A stretch of 64,000 nt of DNA, from positions 62,001 through 126,000 of the forward strand of contig NZ_JACHCL010000006.1 of assembly GCF_014200725.1 (NCBI RefSeq). Reading direction: 5' to 3'. Numbering within the stretch: the stretch's first letter is position 1; every line of letters begins with the position of its first letter. The notes under the pieces are model-generated. The model had not been told where the DNA came from. It saw nothing but the letters and a program-made list of their open reading frames with translations, and searched no databases. Source of the DNA: Janthinobacterium silvisoli (GTDB taxonomy: Bacteria; Pseudomonadota; Gammaproteobacteria; Burkholderiales; Burkholderiaceae_D). Made by a program: the position numbers and the translations under genes. This document shows positions 35,634 through 45,600 of this stretch, in pieces.

Positions 35634-35870
35634 CTAGCACATGTGCATGGCAGGATGCGCAGGCCAGGTCAGCGGCGGGCCGGGAGGTATCCAGCGCGGA
35701 TCAATGGCTGGCAGCGGCACGTGGTAATTGTAGGGATTGATGATGATCGGCGGGATGGCCGATGGCGCACCGACGGGCTCGGCGAAGGACTGCTGGGCGC
35801 TACGTTGGCGCGTAGTATCATGGTCATGCAGGGATAACGATTGATCCCCGGTATCTGCAAACAAAAGCAT
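35634..35870 (-). CDS. Small proline-rich protein
   Basis: A 78-residue protein rich in Pro and Ile, containing AIPPIIINPYNYHVPLP and PRWIPPGPPLTWPAHPAMHMC. No signal peptide or known family. It is credible as a gene because a perfect AAGGAGG ribosome-binding site lies five bases ahead of the ATG. It is on the opposite strand from the PEP-CTERM gene. A second small Pro-rich gene with the same strong site occurs at 47.4 kb. Confidence 0.55.
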   Translation of the reverse strand: MLLFADTGDQSLSLHDHDTTRQRSAQQSFAEPVGAPSAIPPIIINPYNYHVPLPAIDPRWIPPGPPLTWPAHPAMHMC

Positions 35871-36079
35871 GTTGCCCTCCTTGCTAGACTGAGGTATTCA
35901 GTATAGGACGGCTGACGTATATTTCAAGAAAAGAAATCTTGTTGATCAACAGGACAAGCAGGCCAGTCCGCTTTCCATACCGCGAAAATGACCGTCTGTC
36001 GCACGCCGCTGGCAGCCATGACGGTGGGCCATTACAGTGTGACCATGCTACACAAGAACACTACCCACTGAGGCCTGCC

Positions 36080-36442
36080 ATGAAAAAAATTCTCACCTTC
36101 GTCTTTATCGTCATCCTTGCTTGTCTGCTCCTCGACAAGATTAGCGGCAACAACATGACGATGGAAATCAATGGCAATGACGTCGATGGCCCGCTGGAGT
36201 TTCTGTTTGGCATGATTTTCGCTGGCGGCGGCTTGCTGATCGCCCTGGTCGCGATAATCTGCGCTGCGGTGATGGTGGGCCTGGTGATGGCCGGGGTGGG
36301 GGTGCTGATGGTCGCCATCGTGGCAGGCTGTATCGCGCTGGGACTGCTCTTCAGCGCACCGTTCATGGTGCCGCTGCTGATTCCTATCGCCATCATCTGG
36401 GTTCTGGTCAGCCGTAACCGCAAGCACAGCAAATCCAACTAA
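36080..36442 (+). CDS. Small multi-helix membrane protein
   Basis: A 120-residue protein with an N-terminal hydrophobic segment (ILTFVFIVILACLLLD), then a hydrophilic loop with GNNMTMEINGNDVDGP, and two or three further hydrophobic helices rich in Gly/Val/Ala, closing with the basic SRNRKHSKSN. GAGG precedes the ATG at 36080, which I prefer to the longer in-frame extension. No family recognised. Convergent with the diguanylate cyclase gene. Confidence 0.7.
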   Translation: MKKILTFVFIVILACLLLDKISGNNMTMEINGNDVDGPLEFLFGMIFAGGGLLIALVAIICAAVMVGLVMAGVGVLMVAIVAGCIALGLLFSAPFMVPLLIPIAIIWVLVSRNRKHSKSN

Positions 36443-36459
36443 AGCCCCTACGCCGGCGC

Positions 36460-39400
36460 CTAGCGGGTCATGAACTGGCTCAGCACGCCGTCGGCGCCAC
36501 CATCGTTCTGTTCTATCCGGTTGCGCCCACCCCGCTTGGCGCGGTACAGGGCTTCATCGGCCCGCGCCAGCACCGCGTCGCAATCGGCATCCGTGCCCGC
36601 CATTGCCGCCATGCCAATGCTGACCGTGCTGTTGATGCGCACGCCACCATCGGTCGTCAAGACGCCGTCGGCCACGCGGCGGCGCAAGCGCTCTGCAAAC
36701 ACGGCGGCCGCCGCCAGGTCAGTGCCGGGCAGCAAAATGGCGAACTCTTCACCACCCACCCGGCCAGGCACGTCGACCTTGCGCAGCTCCTGGCACATGA
36801 GCGTTCCCAGGTGGCGCAGCACGGCGTCGCCCACCGCGTGGCCATGTTCGTCGTTGACCCGTTTGAAATGGTCGAGATCAAGCATCAGCACCGTGGCACA
36901 ACTGGCCAGTTCGCGCTGCAGCCTGGCATGCTCATTTTCCAGCGCCGCCATGAAGTGACGCCGGTTCGGCAAACCGGTCAGAAAGTCGGTGGTGGCCAGT
37001 TGCAGCAATTCCGCATTCATCCGCTTGCGCTCGGTAATGTCCAGCGACGACACCATCACGAAGTCCAGGCTATCGACATGGCCCGGCATCACCAGCAAGC
37101 TCAATTCATTTTGCCGCACCGCGCCATCGAGGCGCACAAAACTGCCTTCGCATTCAAACAGATGGGCGCCGCCGGACAGCGCCAGCAAGGCATCGCCAAA
37201 GCAGCTCATCGCGTCGTCATCGAAATTTTGCGCCAGGCTCAGTGCCCCGCGCCGCTGGTCGTCCAGATTGGCGCGCACTTGTGCCAGCGCGGCGCCATTC
37301 GCATCGATGATGCGCACCAGGCCAGCCAGGCGTTTCAGTTCGCCCGGATGGGCTTGCCAATACGCGGCCAGATCGCCTACGCCCGACTGCAGCAGGGTAT
37401 CGAGCGCATCGCGCACGGCCGACCAGTCCTGTTCCCACAAGGCCACCGGCGCATGGTCGTACAGGCTGCGGAAACGCGCTTCTCCCGCGCGCAGGGCCAT
37501 TGCCACATGGGCTTGCTCGATCGCCATGCCGGCCAGATGCGCCGCCTCGCCCAGGCGCGCCAGATGGGTGGCGCCGGGCAACATGGGCTGGCGATGGTAG
37601 GCCATCAGCACGCCCAGCACCTTGCCCGAACCACTGCGCACGGGCTCGGCCCAGCACGACTGCAAGCGGGCGCGCCAGGCCAGCTCCATCGCGCCCGGGG
37701 GCCCGCCATCGGCCTGCAAGTTGCCCACGGCAATACGCTGGCCGCTGCGTACGGCTTGCGCCGCGATACCATGCACGCCGATCAGAGTATCGAGGTCATG
37801 CCCATGGCTGGACAGGTTGAAAAAAGCCGGCAGGCTGGGCGCAGCGCCCAGCACCAGGCGGTGGCGGCTATCATCGAGCAGCAAGATGCTGCACAGCATG
37901 GCCGGATGATCAGCCTGCACGCCCAGCACCACGCTCTCCAGCAACCTTTCCAGCGGCGCGCCCGTGGCCAGCATTTCCAGTACCTGGCGCCGCGTCGTTT
38001 CGCGCCGCTCCAGCTGGTTGCGCTCGCTGATATCGCGGAAAGTCCACAGCCGCGCACGGTCATTACCGAGCTGCATGCTGCGCACATATTGTTCGATCAC
38101 CCTGCCATCACGCAGGTGCAGCACGTCGCGCCGCTCACGGTGTCCCTGCGGCGCATCGCTACGCGCGCCCAGGAAAGGCGCGGCCTGCTCCAGCTGCCCT
38201 TCCACATGGCGCACCAGTGCCTCGCCGTCCGCCTGCCAGTCGAGCGCATCGGGTACCTGCCACAAGTCGCGAAAGCGCCGGTTCGATGTAAAAATGTGGC
38301 CCGCCAGGTTATCGACCAGGATACCGTCGATGGTGGCATCGAGGATATTGCGCAGCATCGCCTGGCTGCGCTGCGCCGCTTCCGCCATCGCCAGCACGCT
38401 GGCCTGGCCCTGCGCCAGCTGCACCGCCATCTCGCTGGCGCGGGCCAGCGCCAGCCTGGCCCGCGACCGGCTGGCCGCCAGCAGCCAGGTGGATAGCGCC
38501 AGCAGCAAGCTGATCATTACACCAGCCGCCGCCACCGCGCGCGGCCGGGCCAGCTCATCGCCGCCGAAGCCGGGCATGGCCCGCACGCGCAAAGTCCAGG
38601 CATGGCCGGCAATGGTGATCAGGCGCGTCGATACCAGCGTGCCGGACGCCTGCGCCGACAGCGTTCCCGGCAGACTGTCGTACATCAGCGCTGCGTCGGC
38701 AAGCTGCGGGCCATCGTAGATTTCCAGGTCCAGCAGGCGCGACGCTTCACCACCCACGCCCGCCATCAGATCGTGCATGCGGAATGGCGCAAATACCCAG
38801 GCCCGCAAGGCGCTGCGGCGCTGCTGCACGTCGGCAAGCGCCAGGCCATGGGCATACACAGGCAAGATGATCAGGAAACCGGAGACCTCCTTGTGATAGC
38901 CATCCTGTACCAGGTGGATCTTGCCCGTCATGGCCGCCTGCCCCGTGTCGCGCGCCTGCTCCAGCGCCGCACGCCGCACCGGCTCGGACAGGATGTCATA
39001 ACCAAACGCCAGCAAATTGCTGTCGCTGACAGGTTCCAGATAGGTAACTGGCGCGTGCGCGGAACGCTCGCCGGGCGGATGGATGACATAGTCAGGGTAG
39101 CCTTCGGCGCGCATCTGCGCTTCATGCCGGGCGCGCGCCGACCCGTTCACCAGCGGCAGATAGCCGATGCCGTGGATGCCGGGAAAATGCAGGTCTACCT
39201 GCTGCTGCGCAAGGTAAGTATGGAATTCTTCACGCGTGACTTCCTGCGAGCTGGCGTACAAACCCTGCACGCCGTGCAGCACCTGGATATAGGTCTGCAT
39301 CCGGCCAGCGATATTGCCCGCCAGCTCACGCACGCGAAAATCGAAATCGGCTTGCACTTGCTGCCGGCTCACTTCGCTGGCATTGCGCCAGGCGCCGTAC

Positions 39401-39504
39401 GTGAGTCCCAGGCACAGGAGAAATACCAGTGCGGCCAGCAGGCGCGGCCCCACCCAGTCCGACACCGGCTTGGAGAACCACGACGAAAACGTGCGTGTAT
39501 GCAT
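36460..39504 (-). CDS. CHASE-PAS-GAF diguanylate cyclase
   Basis: A large membrane-bound sensor cyclase of 1014 residues if started at the ATG at 39504 (MHTRTFSSW); a further ATG lies in frame at 39591. After one membrane segment comes a periplasmic CHASE domain (FHTYLAQQQVDLHFPGIHGIGYLPLV), a second membrane segment (AAAGVMISLLLALSTWLLAA), a PAS-like region (MLRNILDATIDGILVDNLAGHIFTSNRRFRDLW), a GAF region, a second PAS-like region, and a C-terminal GGDEF domain. The active-site loop is GGEEF (917-921) and the allosteric I-site RKVD precedes it by five residues, so it should make c-di-GMP and be feedback-inhibited. No EAL domain. Confidence 0.92.
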   Translation of the reverse strand: MHTRTFSSWFSKPVSDWVGPRLLAALVFLLCLGLTYGAWRNASEVSRQQVQADFDFRVRELAGNIAGRMQTYIQVLHGVQGLYASSQEVTREEFHTYLAQQQVDLHFPGIHGIGYLPLVNGSARARHEAQMRAEGYPDYVIHPPGERSAHAPVTYLEPVSDSNLLAFGYDILSEPVRRAALEQARDTGQAAMTGKIHLVQDGYHKEVSGFLIILPVYAHGLALADVQQRRSALRAWVFAPFRMHDLMAGVGGEASRLLDLEIYDGPQLADAALMYDSLPGTLSAQASGTLVSTRLITIAGHAWTLRVRAMPGFGGDELARPRAVAAAGVMISLLLALSTWLLAASRSRARLALARASEMAVQLAQGQASVLAMAEAAQRSQAMLRNILDATIDGILVDNLAGHIFTSNRRFRDLWQVPDALDWQADGEALVRHVEGQLEQAAPFLGARSDAPQGHRERRDVLHLRDGRVIEQYVRSMQLGNDRARLWTFRDISERNQLERRETTRRQVLEMLATGAPLERLLESVVLGVQADHPAMLCSILLLDDSRHRLVLGAAPSLPAFFNLSSHGHDLDTLIGVHGIAAQAVRSGQRIAVGNLQADGGPPGAMELAWRARLQSCWAEPVRSGSGKVLGVLMAYHRQPMLPGATHLARLGEAAHLAGMAIEQAHVAMALRAGEARFRSLYDHAPVALWEQDWSAVRDALDTLLQSGVGDLAAYWQAHPGELKRLAGLVRIIDANGAALAQVRANLDDQRRGALSLAQNFDDDAMSCFGDALLALSGGAHLFECEGSFVRLDGAVRQNELSLLVMPGHVDSLDFVMVSSLDITERKRMNAELLQLATTDFLTGLPNRRHFMAALENEHARLQRELASCATVLMLDLDHFKRVNDEHGHAVGDAVLRHLGTLMCQELRKVDVPGRVGGEEFAILLPGTDLAAAAVFAERLRRRVADGVLTTDGGVRINSTVSIGMAAMAGTDADCDAVLARADEALYRAKRGGRNRIEQNDGGADGVLSQFMTR

Positions 39505-39725
39505 GAGGGCCAGGAAAAACAGTCGATAGCTCGGCAATCTGGGGCTGCGGCGAGCCTGGCTGCGGCTTGCAGCCTCATCGGCAACGACCATCAGTCGCCG
39601 ATAAAAATGATACTACGTTACAGACGGCGGGCTGGCAACCACGCCATATGTATCAAAAAGACCACATAATCCTGCACAACGCGGGAGCAAAGAATCGCGC
39701 TGCGGGAGCGGTGCGCACAGTAGTT

Positions 39726-39744
39726 GGCCGGGCTATACCCGGCC
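39726..39744 (-). terminator. Hairpin downstream of queC
   Basis: GGCCGGG-ctata-CCCGGCC lies about 23 bases past the queC stop. The stem is strong and GC-rich but no T-run follows on the minus strand. Confidence 0.4.
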
Positions 39745-39766
39745 TTTACAAGAAGATAGAGACTAC

Positions 39767-40480
39767 TTACTTGACAGCCTTGCGCGCCGCATATTGCTGA
39801 TAACCGTTGGCGCGCAGCGCGCAGGCGGGGCAAGTGCCGCAGCCATAACCCCAGTCATGCAGTTCACCGCGCTCGCCCAGATAGCAGGTGTGCGTGCCGC
39901 TGCGGATCAGATCGACCAGCGGCTGGCCGCCCAGGTCTTCGGCCAGGTCCCAGCTTTGCGCCTTGTCTAGCCACATCAGCGGCGTTTCCAGCTTCAACCG
40001 CGTATCCATGCCCAGGTTCAGCGCCACTTGCAGCGCCTTCATCGTGTCGTCGCGGCAATCCGGGTAACCGGAGAAATCCGTCTCGCACATGCCGCCGACC
40101 AGCACCGTCAAGCCGCGGCGATACGCCACGGTGGCCGCCACCGTCATGAACAGCAGGTTACGGCCAGGCACGAAAGTATTCGGCAAGCCATTTGCCTGCA
40201 TCACGATTTCCACATTCTGCGTCATCGCCGTATCGGAAATGGCGGAAATCAGCGACAGGTCTATCATATGGTCTTCGCCAAGCCGGCTGTTCCACTCGGG
40301 CGACTGCTCGCGCATCTGCTGCAGCAAGCCGGGACGCACGGTCAGCTCGATCGCATGGCGCTGGCCATAGTCAAAGCCGATGGTTTCCACGCGGCTATAG
40401 TGTTTCAAGGCCCAGGCCAGGCAGGTGGTGGAGTCTTGCCCACCGCTAAAGAGCACCAGTGCGGAGTCGGTTGCTAGCAT
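39767..40480 (-). CDS. queC: 7-cyano-7-deazaguanine (preQ0) synthase
   Basis: A 237-residue enzyme that converts 7-carboxy-7-deazaguanine with ammonia and ATP to preQ0 in the queuosine tRNA-modification pathway. The PP-loop [16 protein letters not shown] is at residues 8-23, the HAIEL segment follows, and the C-terminal zinc site is CYLGERG...[10 protein letters not shown]. Length is normal. An AAGGA-like site precedes the ATG. queD, queE and queF are not in the window. Confidence 0.96.
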   Translation of the reverse strand: MLATDSALVLFSGGQDSTTCLAWALKHYSRVETIGFDYGQRHAIELTVRPGLLQQMREQSPEWNSRLGEDHMIDLSLISAISDTAMTQNVEIVMQANGLPNTFVPGRNLLFMTVAATVAYRRGLTVLVGGMCETDFSGYPDCRDDTMKALQVALNLGMDTRLKLETPLMWLDKAQSWDLAEDLGGQPLVDLIRSGTHTCYLGERGELHDWGYGCGTCPACALRANGYQQYAARKAVK

Positions 40481-40514
40481 AATCTTTATTCCTTCTGTTT
40501 ATCTGTTGCAATAG

Positions 40515-40541
40515 TGCGCAGGGAAACATGTTCCCTGCGCA
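40515..40541 (-). promoter_or_regulatory. Stem-loop in the queC leader / divergent intergenic region
   Basis: TGCGCAGGGAA and its exact complement flank the loop ACATG, 35 bases upstream of queC and 76 bases upstream of tamA. It could be an operator or a leader structure. It does not match the preQ1 riboswitch pattern. Confidence 0.4.
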
Positions 40542-40616
40542 AAAGATACTTATTCGTCCGCCATCAATTTACCTAATCCGGTAACATGCAGTCAGCATTT
40601 ACTCATCTGGAGCACC

Positions 40617-42623
40617 ATGTTTTCTGCACGATCACCAGGACATATAGCGGCCGACAAGGCGATACGACCACGAATTTTGGCACAACTGGTGACAAAAGTA
40701 ATGGGACAACTGACGCTGGCCGTCGCAGGCGGCGCCATCCTGATGTTTCCAATGAGCTATGCCCAGGCGCAAACGGCACAGGAAACGCCTGCGGACGATG
40801 CGACAGCCGGGCAGCCGGCCGCCGAAGTAGCCGCCGAAACAACAGCGCCTGCCCTGCAATACGACGTCAAGGTGAATGCACCGGGCGACCTCGATGAGCT
40901 ACTGGAAAAAAACCTGGAACTGGAACGTTTCCGCGGCAACCCGCGCATGGACCGCGAACAATTGCAGCGCCTGGTCCGTGATGCGCCCGAGCAAGTCAAG
41001 AACCTGGTGGCTACGGCCGGCTTTTACACGCCCACCGTCAAGGTACGGGTTGATACCACCGGTAGCAAGCCGGTCGTCATCGTCGATGTGGAACCAGGGC
41101 AGCCCGTCACCATCGACAAGGTCGAGCTGGAATTGCGTGGTTTCGACTCCACGCCGCCGCTGGCCGCCAGCGAACCGTACGATACTGAAGCGCTCAAACG
41201 CAGCTGGGCCTTGAAAACGGGCGAGGTGTTCCGCCAGTCGGACTGGGAATCGGCCAAGCGTGCCCTGCTGCGCGAAGTGGTGCAGACGCGCTACCCGCGC
41301 GCCCAGCTGCTCGACACACAAGCCGTGGTCGATCCCGACACGCACAAGGTGTCCTTGCTGGTAGTGCTGGACAGCGGCCCCGAGCTGCGCTTTGGCGAGC
41401 TGCGCATCGAGGGCTTGAAGCGCTATCCGGAAAACATCATCACCAATCTGAACAAGATACACGCCGGCGACTATTACAGCGAGACGGCCTTGCAAGCCTA
41501 CCAGGCCGCCTTGCAGGATACGGGCTACTTTGCCAGCGTGGAAGTGAGCGCCGACATGAGCAGCATCCTCAGCGAACAGATCGAGGCAGGCCAGGCCAGC
41601 CAGGAGGGCGCCGAGGCGCCTGCCGGCGCGCCAGCAGCCAAGCCCGTGTATCGCGGACCGGCGCCGCAATTGCCGCTGGTGGTGCGCGTCACGGAAAACA
41701 AGCAGCAAAACGTCAGCGCCGGTATCGGTTTCAGTACCAATACGGGTAACCGGGTCCAGCTCAACTATGACAATCTGAACGTCTGGGGCACGCGTTTCAA
41801 GAGCGCGATCACGATGGAAACCAAGAAGCAGGCGGCGCACACCAACTTCTATCTGCCCACCACCGCGCGCGGCTATAGCGACAGCGTGGGCGCCTCGTTC
41901 GAGCGCAGCGATATTTCCAACGAGATCACGGCCGTGTCGGCCATCTCGGCCAAACGCAACTGGGGCGGCACCAACCTGGAACGCAGCCTGACCTTCGAAT
42001 TCCTCAAGGAAGACAAGACGGTGGTGGGCCTGGAACAAACGCGCAGCAAGAGCTTGCCGCTGACCTATTCCATTACCAAGCGCGACCTCGACAGCCTGCT
42101 GTTCCCCACCCGCGGCTACGTCATCAATGCCCAGGTGGGTGGCGCGCTGTTGCCCGTGCTCACAGACGAGCGCTTCGTGCGCGTGGCCGCCAAGACGGTC
42201 TGGTACCGTCCGCTCGGCGAAAAAGGCGAAGTCATCCTGCGCGGCGAAATGGGCGCGCTGGGCTCGAAAGATAAAAAAGGCGTGCCGGCCGTCTATCTGT
42301 TCCGTGCCGGCGGCGACCAGTCCGTGCGCGGCTATGCCTACCAGGAACTGGGCGTCAAGGAAGGCGACGCTACTGTCGGTGGCCGCTACATGGCCACCGC
42401 CAGTGCCGAATACCAATACTGGTTCTTGCCGAAATGGGCGATTGCCACCTTTTATGACGCCGGTAATTCGGCCGATACAGTCAAAGGCGCACTGACGCCG
42501 AAATCCGGTTACGGCCTGGGCGGACGCTACAAGAGTCCTGTCGGCCCCATCAACGTTGACGTGGCCTATGGCCACGCCGTCCACGCCTATCGTTTGCACT
42601 TTTCCCTGGGATTCACTTTCTGA
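40617..42623 (+). CDS. tamA: Translocation and assembly module subunit TamA (Omp85 family)
   Basis: A 668-residue outer-membrane protein. A long N-terminus ends in a signal-like segment (LTLAVAGGAILMFPMSYAQA, about 29-51), followed by POTRA-like domains (about 60-340) and a 16-strand beta-barrel. The Omp85 signature FRAGGDQSVRGYAYQELG and the barrel end LHFSLGFTF, with a terminal aromatic, are present. It works with TamB to insert autotransporters and other outer-membrane proteins, or in lipid transport. A TGGAGC site precedes the ATG; an internal ATG at about residue 29 would give a more usual signal peptide. The stop overlaps tamB. Confidence 0.93.
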   Translation: MFSARSPGHIAADKAIRPRILAQLVTKVMGQLTLAVAGGAILMFPMSYAQAQTAQETPADDATAGQPAAEVAAETTAPALQYDVKVNAPGDLDELLEKNLELERFRGNPRMDREQLQRLVRDAPEQVKNLVATAGFYTPTVKVRVDTTGSKPVVIVDVEPGQPVTIDKVELELRGFDSTPPLAASEPYDTEALKRSWALKTGEVFRQSDWESAKRALLREVVQTRYPRAQLLDTQAVVDPDTHKVSLLVVLDSGPELRFGELRIEGLKRYPENIITNLNKIHAGDYYSETALQAYQAALQDTGYFASVEVSADMSSILSEQIEAGQASQEGAEAPAGAPAAKPVYRGPAPQLPLVVRVTENKQQNVSAGIGFSTNTGNRVQLNYDNLNVWGTRFKSAITMETKKQAAHTNFYLPTTARGYSDSVGASFERSDISNEITAVSAISAKRNWGGTNLERSLTFEFLKEDKTVVGLEQTRSKSLPLTYSITKRDLDSLLFPTRGYVINAQVGGALLPVLTDERFVRVAAKTVWYRPLGEKGEVILRGEMGALGSKDKKGVPAVYLFRAGGDQSVRGYAYQELGVKEGDATVGGRYMATASAEYQYWFLPKWAIATFYDAGNSADTVKGALTPKSGYGLGGRYKSPVGPINVDVAYGHAVHAYRLHFSLGFTF

Positions 42624-45600
42624 TGTCTGAAATCACTACCGAGTCTCCCGATACTCCCGGCACCCCGCCGCCAGCGAAAAAACCGCGCCGCTGGCCCCGT
42701 TACCTGGCCATCGGCATGGCTAGCCTGGCCATACTGCTGGGCGCCGCCTTCTGGTTCCTGGGCCGGGAATCGACCTTGCAGCTGCTGGTGCAAAAAGTGG
42801 CCAGCGCCAGCGGCGGCGAAATCGAAGTGAGCGGCGTGTCCGGCTCGCTGTACAACCGCATGCACCTGGGCCATGTCAGCTACCGCAGCAAGACGCAACA
42901 CATCACGGCCGAGAATATCGACATCAACTGGTCGCCGTTCCAGTATTTCTCGGAAGGCATCGCCATCAGCGAATTGCATGTGGCCAGCCTGTCCGTGGAA
43001 AGCACGGGCCCGTCCGACGAACCAGCCACCATGCCCACCAGCCTGGCATCGCCATTCAAGGTCGGCATCAGCGATGCGCGCCTGGACAAGCTGACCCTGG
43101 TCAGCGCGGGCGGCAACACGGTGCTGGAAAAAATTCACCTCACCTTGTCGGGCGACAAGAATGAATGGCGCTTGAGCGATGCCTCCGTCAGCACGCCGTT
43201 TGGCCTGGCCAAGGCGGACGCCACCATCGGCGCCACGCAGCCATTCAAACTGAAGGGCACGGCCAGCCTGACCCAGCTCAACCCGGCTACCGGCGAAAAA
43301 CCGGCCGCCGTGGCCCTGCAACTGGGCGGCGACTTGAATCTGCTCAATATCACGGCCAAGGGCAGCGCCGGGCCCGCCACGGCGGATGCGCGGCTGGCAC
43401 TGGCGCCGTTCGACCCGGTGATCATCCTGCGTTCGGCCAATATCCAGGGCCGCAACATCAACCCCGGCCAGTTTGACGCCACCCTGCCGCAAGCGGACCT
43501 GAGCCTGGACCTGGACGCTGCCATCGGCGACAAGCAAACTGTCTCCGGTAAATTGTCGGTGCTGAATCACGCCACGCCAGGGCCGATCGATCAGCACAAA
43601 TTGCCGCTGCGCCAGCTCGATGCGCACCTGGGCGGCACCCTGACAGCCACCACGCTGGAATCGGCGCTGATCGACCTGGCTGCTGCCGGTAAATTTACCG
43701 GTAGCGGCAAGCTGGACCGCGAGGCCGCCGATGGCCCGATCGGCAGCGCGCACCTGTCCTTGCATACGGACAGCATCAATTTGCAACATGTGTACAGCAG
43801 CATCAACAGCACCAAAATCGTGGGCGACATCGTGTTGGACAGCGACGGCAAGACACAAACCCTGCGCGCCAAACTGGGCGAAGCCAAGCTGCGCCTGGAC
43901 CTGGAAGCGAGCATGGCGGACTCCCTGGTGCAACTGAGCAAGGCAACCTTGCAAGCGGGCAAGAGCCAAATCAACGCCACCGGCCAGATCAGTCTCAAGG
44001 ATGAACAAGCCTTCAAGGCGGTGGCCAGCGCCAGCCGTTTGAACCCGGCCGATTTTGGCGCCTTCCCCGTGGCTGACCTGAACCTCGATGTGCGGGCGAA
44101 TGGCCACGTTGCGCCGCAATGGCTGGCCAATGCGGACTTTACCGTGCGCCCCAGCAAGTTGCTGGACCAGCCTTTGTCCGGCAAGGGCAAGCTGACGGCC
44201 GATGCCCAGCACTTCAGCGGCATCGATGTGGCACTGGCGCTGGGCAAGAACACCATCGCGGCCAAGGGCAACTTTGGCGGCGCCGGTGAAAAACTGAACT
44301 GGAATGTCGATGCGCGGCAACTGTCCGCCGTGCAGAGCGACTTGCTCGGTGCAATCATTGCCAGCGGCGTCGTGCAAGGCAGCTTGCAGCAGCCGCGCAG
44401 CACCTTTGTGGCCGATGCCAAAGGACTGGGCTTGACCAGCGGCAAGCGCCCCGTGGCCGACAGTCTGATCCACGCCAGCGGCGAAGTGGGGCTGACAGGA
44501 CCGAAGAAGGAAGCCGAGCTGAAAGTGGCCGGCAGCGTGGAAAAAATCAACCCGGCCGCGTTTGGCGCCCTGCCGGTCGGCAATATCAACGCCAGTTTTG
44601 ATGGCAGCGGCCGCCTGACCAGCGACTGGAAAGTCGCCCTGAACCTGGCCTTGCGCGAATCGACCTTGCAAAACGCGCCGCTGGCCGGCTACGCCAAATT
44701 GTCGGCCAATGCCAAAAGAGTCGACAACGCCGACGTGGAATTGCGCCTGGGACCGAACAGCCTGCTGGCCAAGGGCGCGCTGGGTGGCGCCACCGACAAG
44801 CTGGACTGGAAACTCGATGCGCCGCAATTGTCCACTCTGGGCCCGCGCTTTGCCGGCGTGCTGCGCGCCTCCGGTTCCGTTTCCGGCAAGATGGAAGCGC
44901 CCGCTGCGCAACTGTCGCTCGATGGCAAGGACTTGACCTTCTTTGGCGACCAGCAATTGAAAACCGTCAAAGGCAGCGCCAGCGTGGGCGCCGGCCAGGG
45001 CGCACAAGACGCCATGGCCAGCGACCTGGAAATTACCGGCTATAGCACGCCCACCTTCAAGCTGGCTGGCGCGCGTTTGAAATCGACAGGTACGCGCGGC
45101 AGCCACACCATCAACCTGGCGGCGCGCAATGACGATTTCGACGCCAGCGTGCAAATCCACGGCAGCCAGAGCGGCGCCAACTGGACGGGCAGCATCGACA
45201 GCCTGCAAAACAAGGGCCGTTATGCGCTGGTCTTGCAAGCACCGGTGCCCGTGCGCGTGGCTGGCCCGGCCGGCAGCGGCGTGGCGGGACTGGGCCAGCC
45301 GGAACAGATTTCCGTCGGCAACACCGTCATCAAATTGCCAGCCGGCAGCATCACCATGCAAAACCTGAACAAGGACGGCGCCCGCTGGACCAGTTCGGGC
45401 CAGGCGGCCGGCGTGGCGTTGACGTATCTGTCGCAAGTCATTCCTGCACTGCAAGCGAACACCCGCAGCGACCTGACCCTGGGCGCGCAATGGTCGCTCG
45501 ACATGACGGCGGCGACTGCCAAGCAGAAAGAACCGGCCTTGGCAGGCATGCTGCATGTGTACCGCGAAAAAGGCGATGTGACGGTGGGCGTGGATGCGCC

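Noticed and set aside
40481-40616. preQ1 riboswitch upstream of queC
   Set aside because: The region has a strong stem but no preQ1-I or preQ1-II pattern (no C-rich loop with an A-rich tail).
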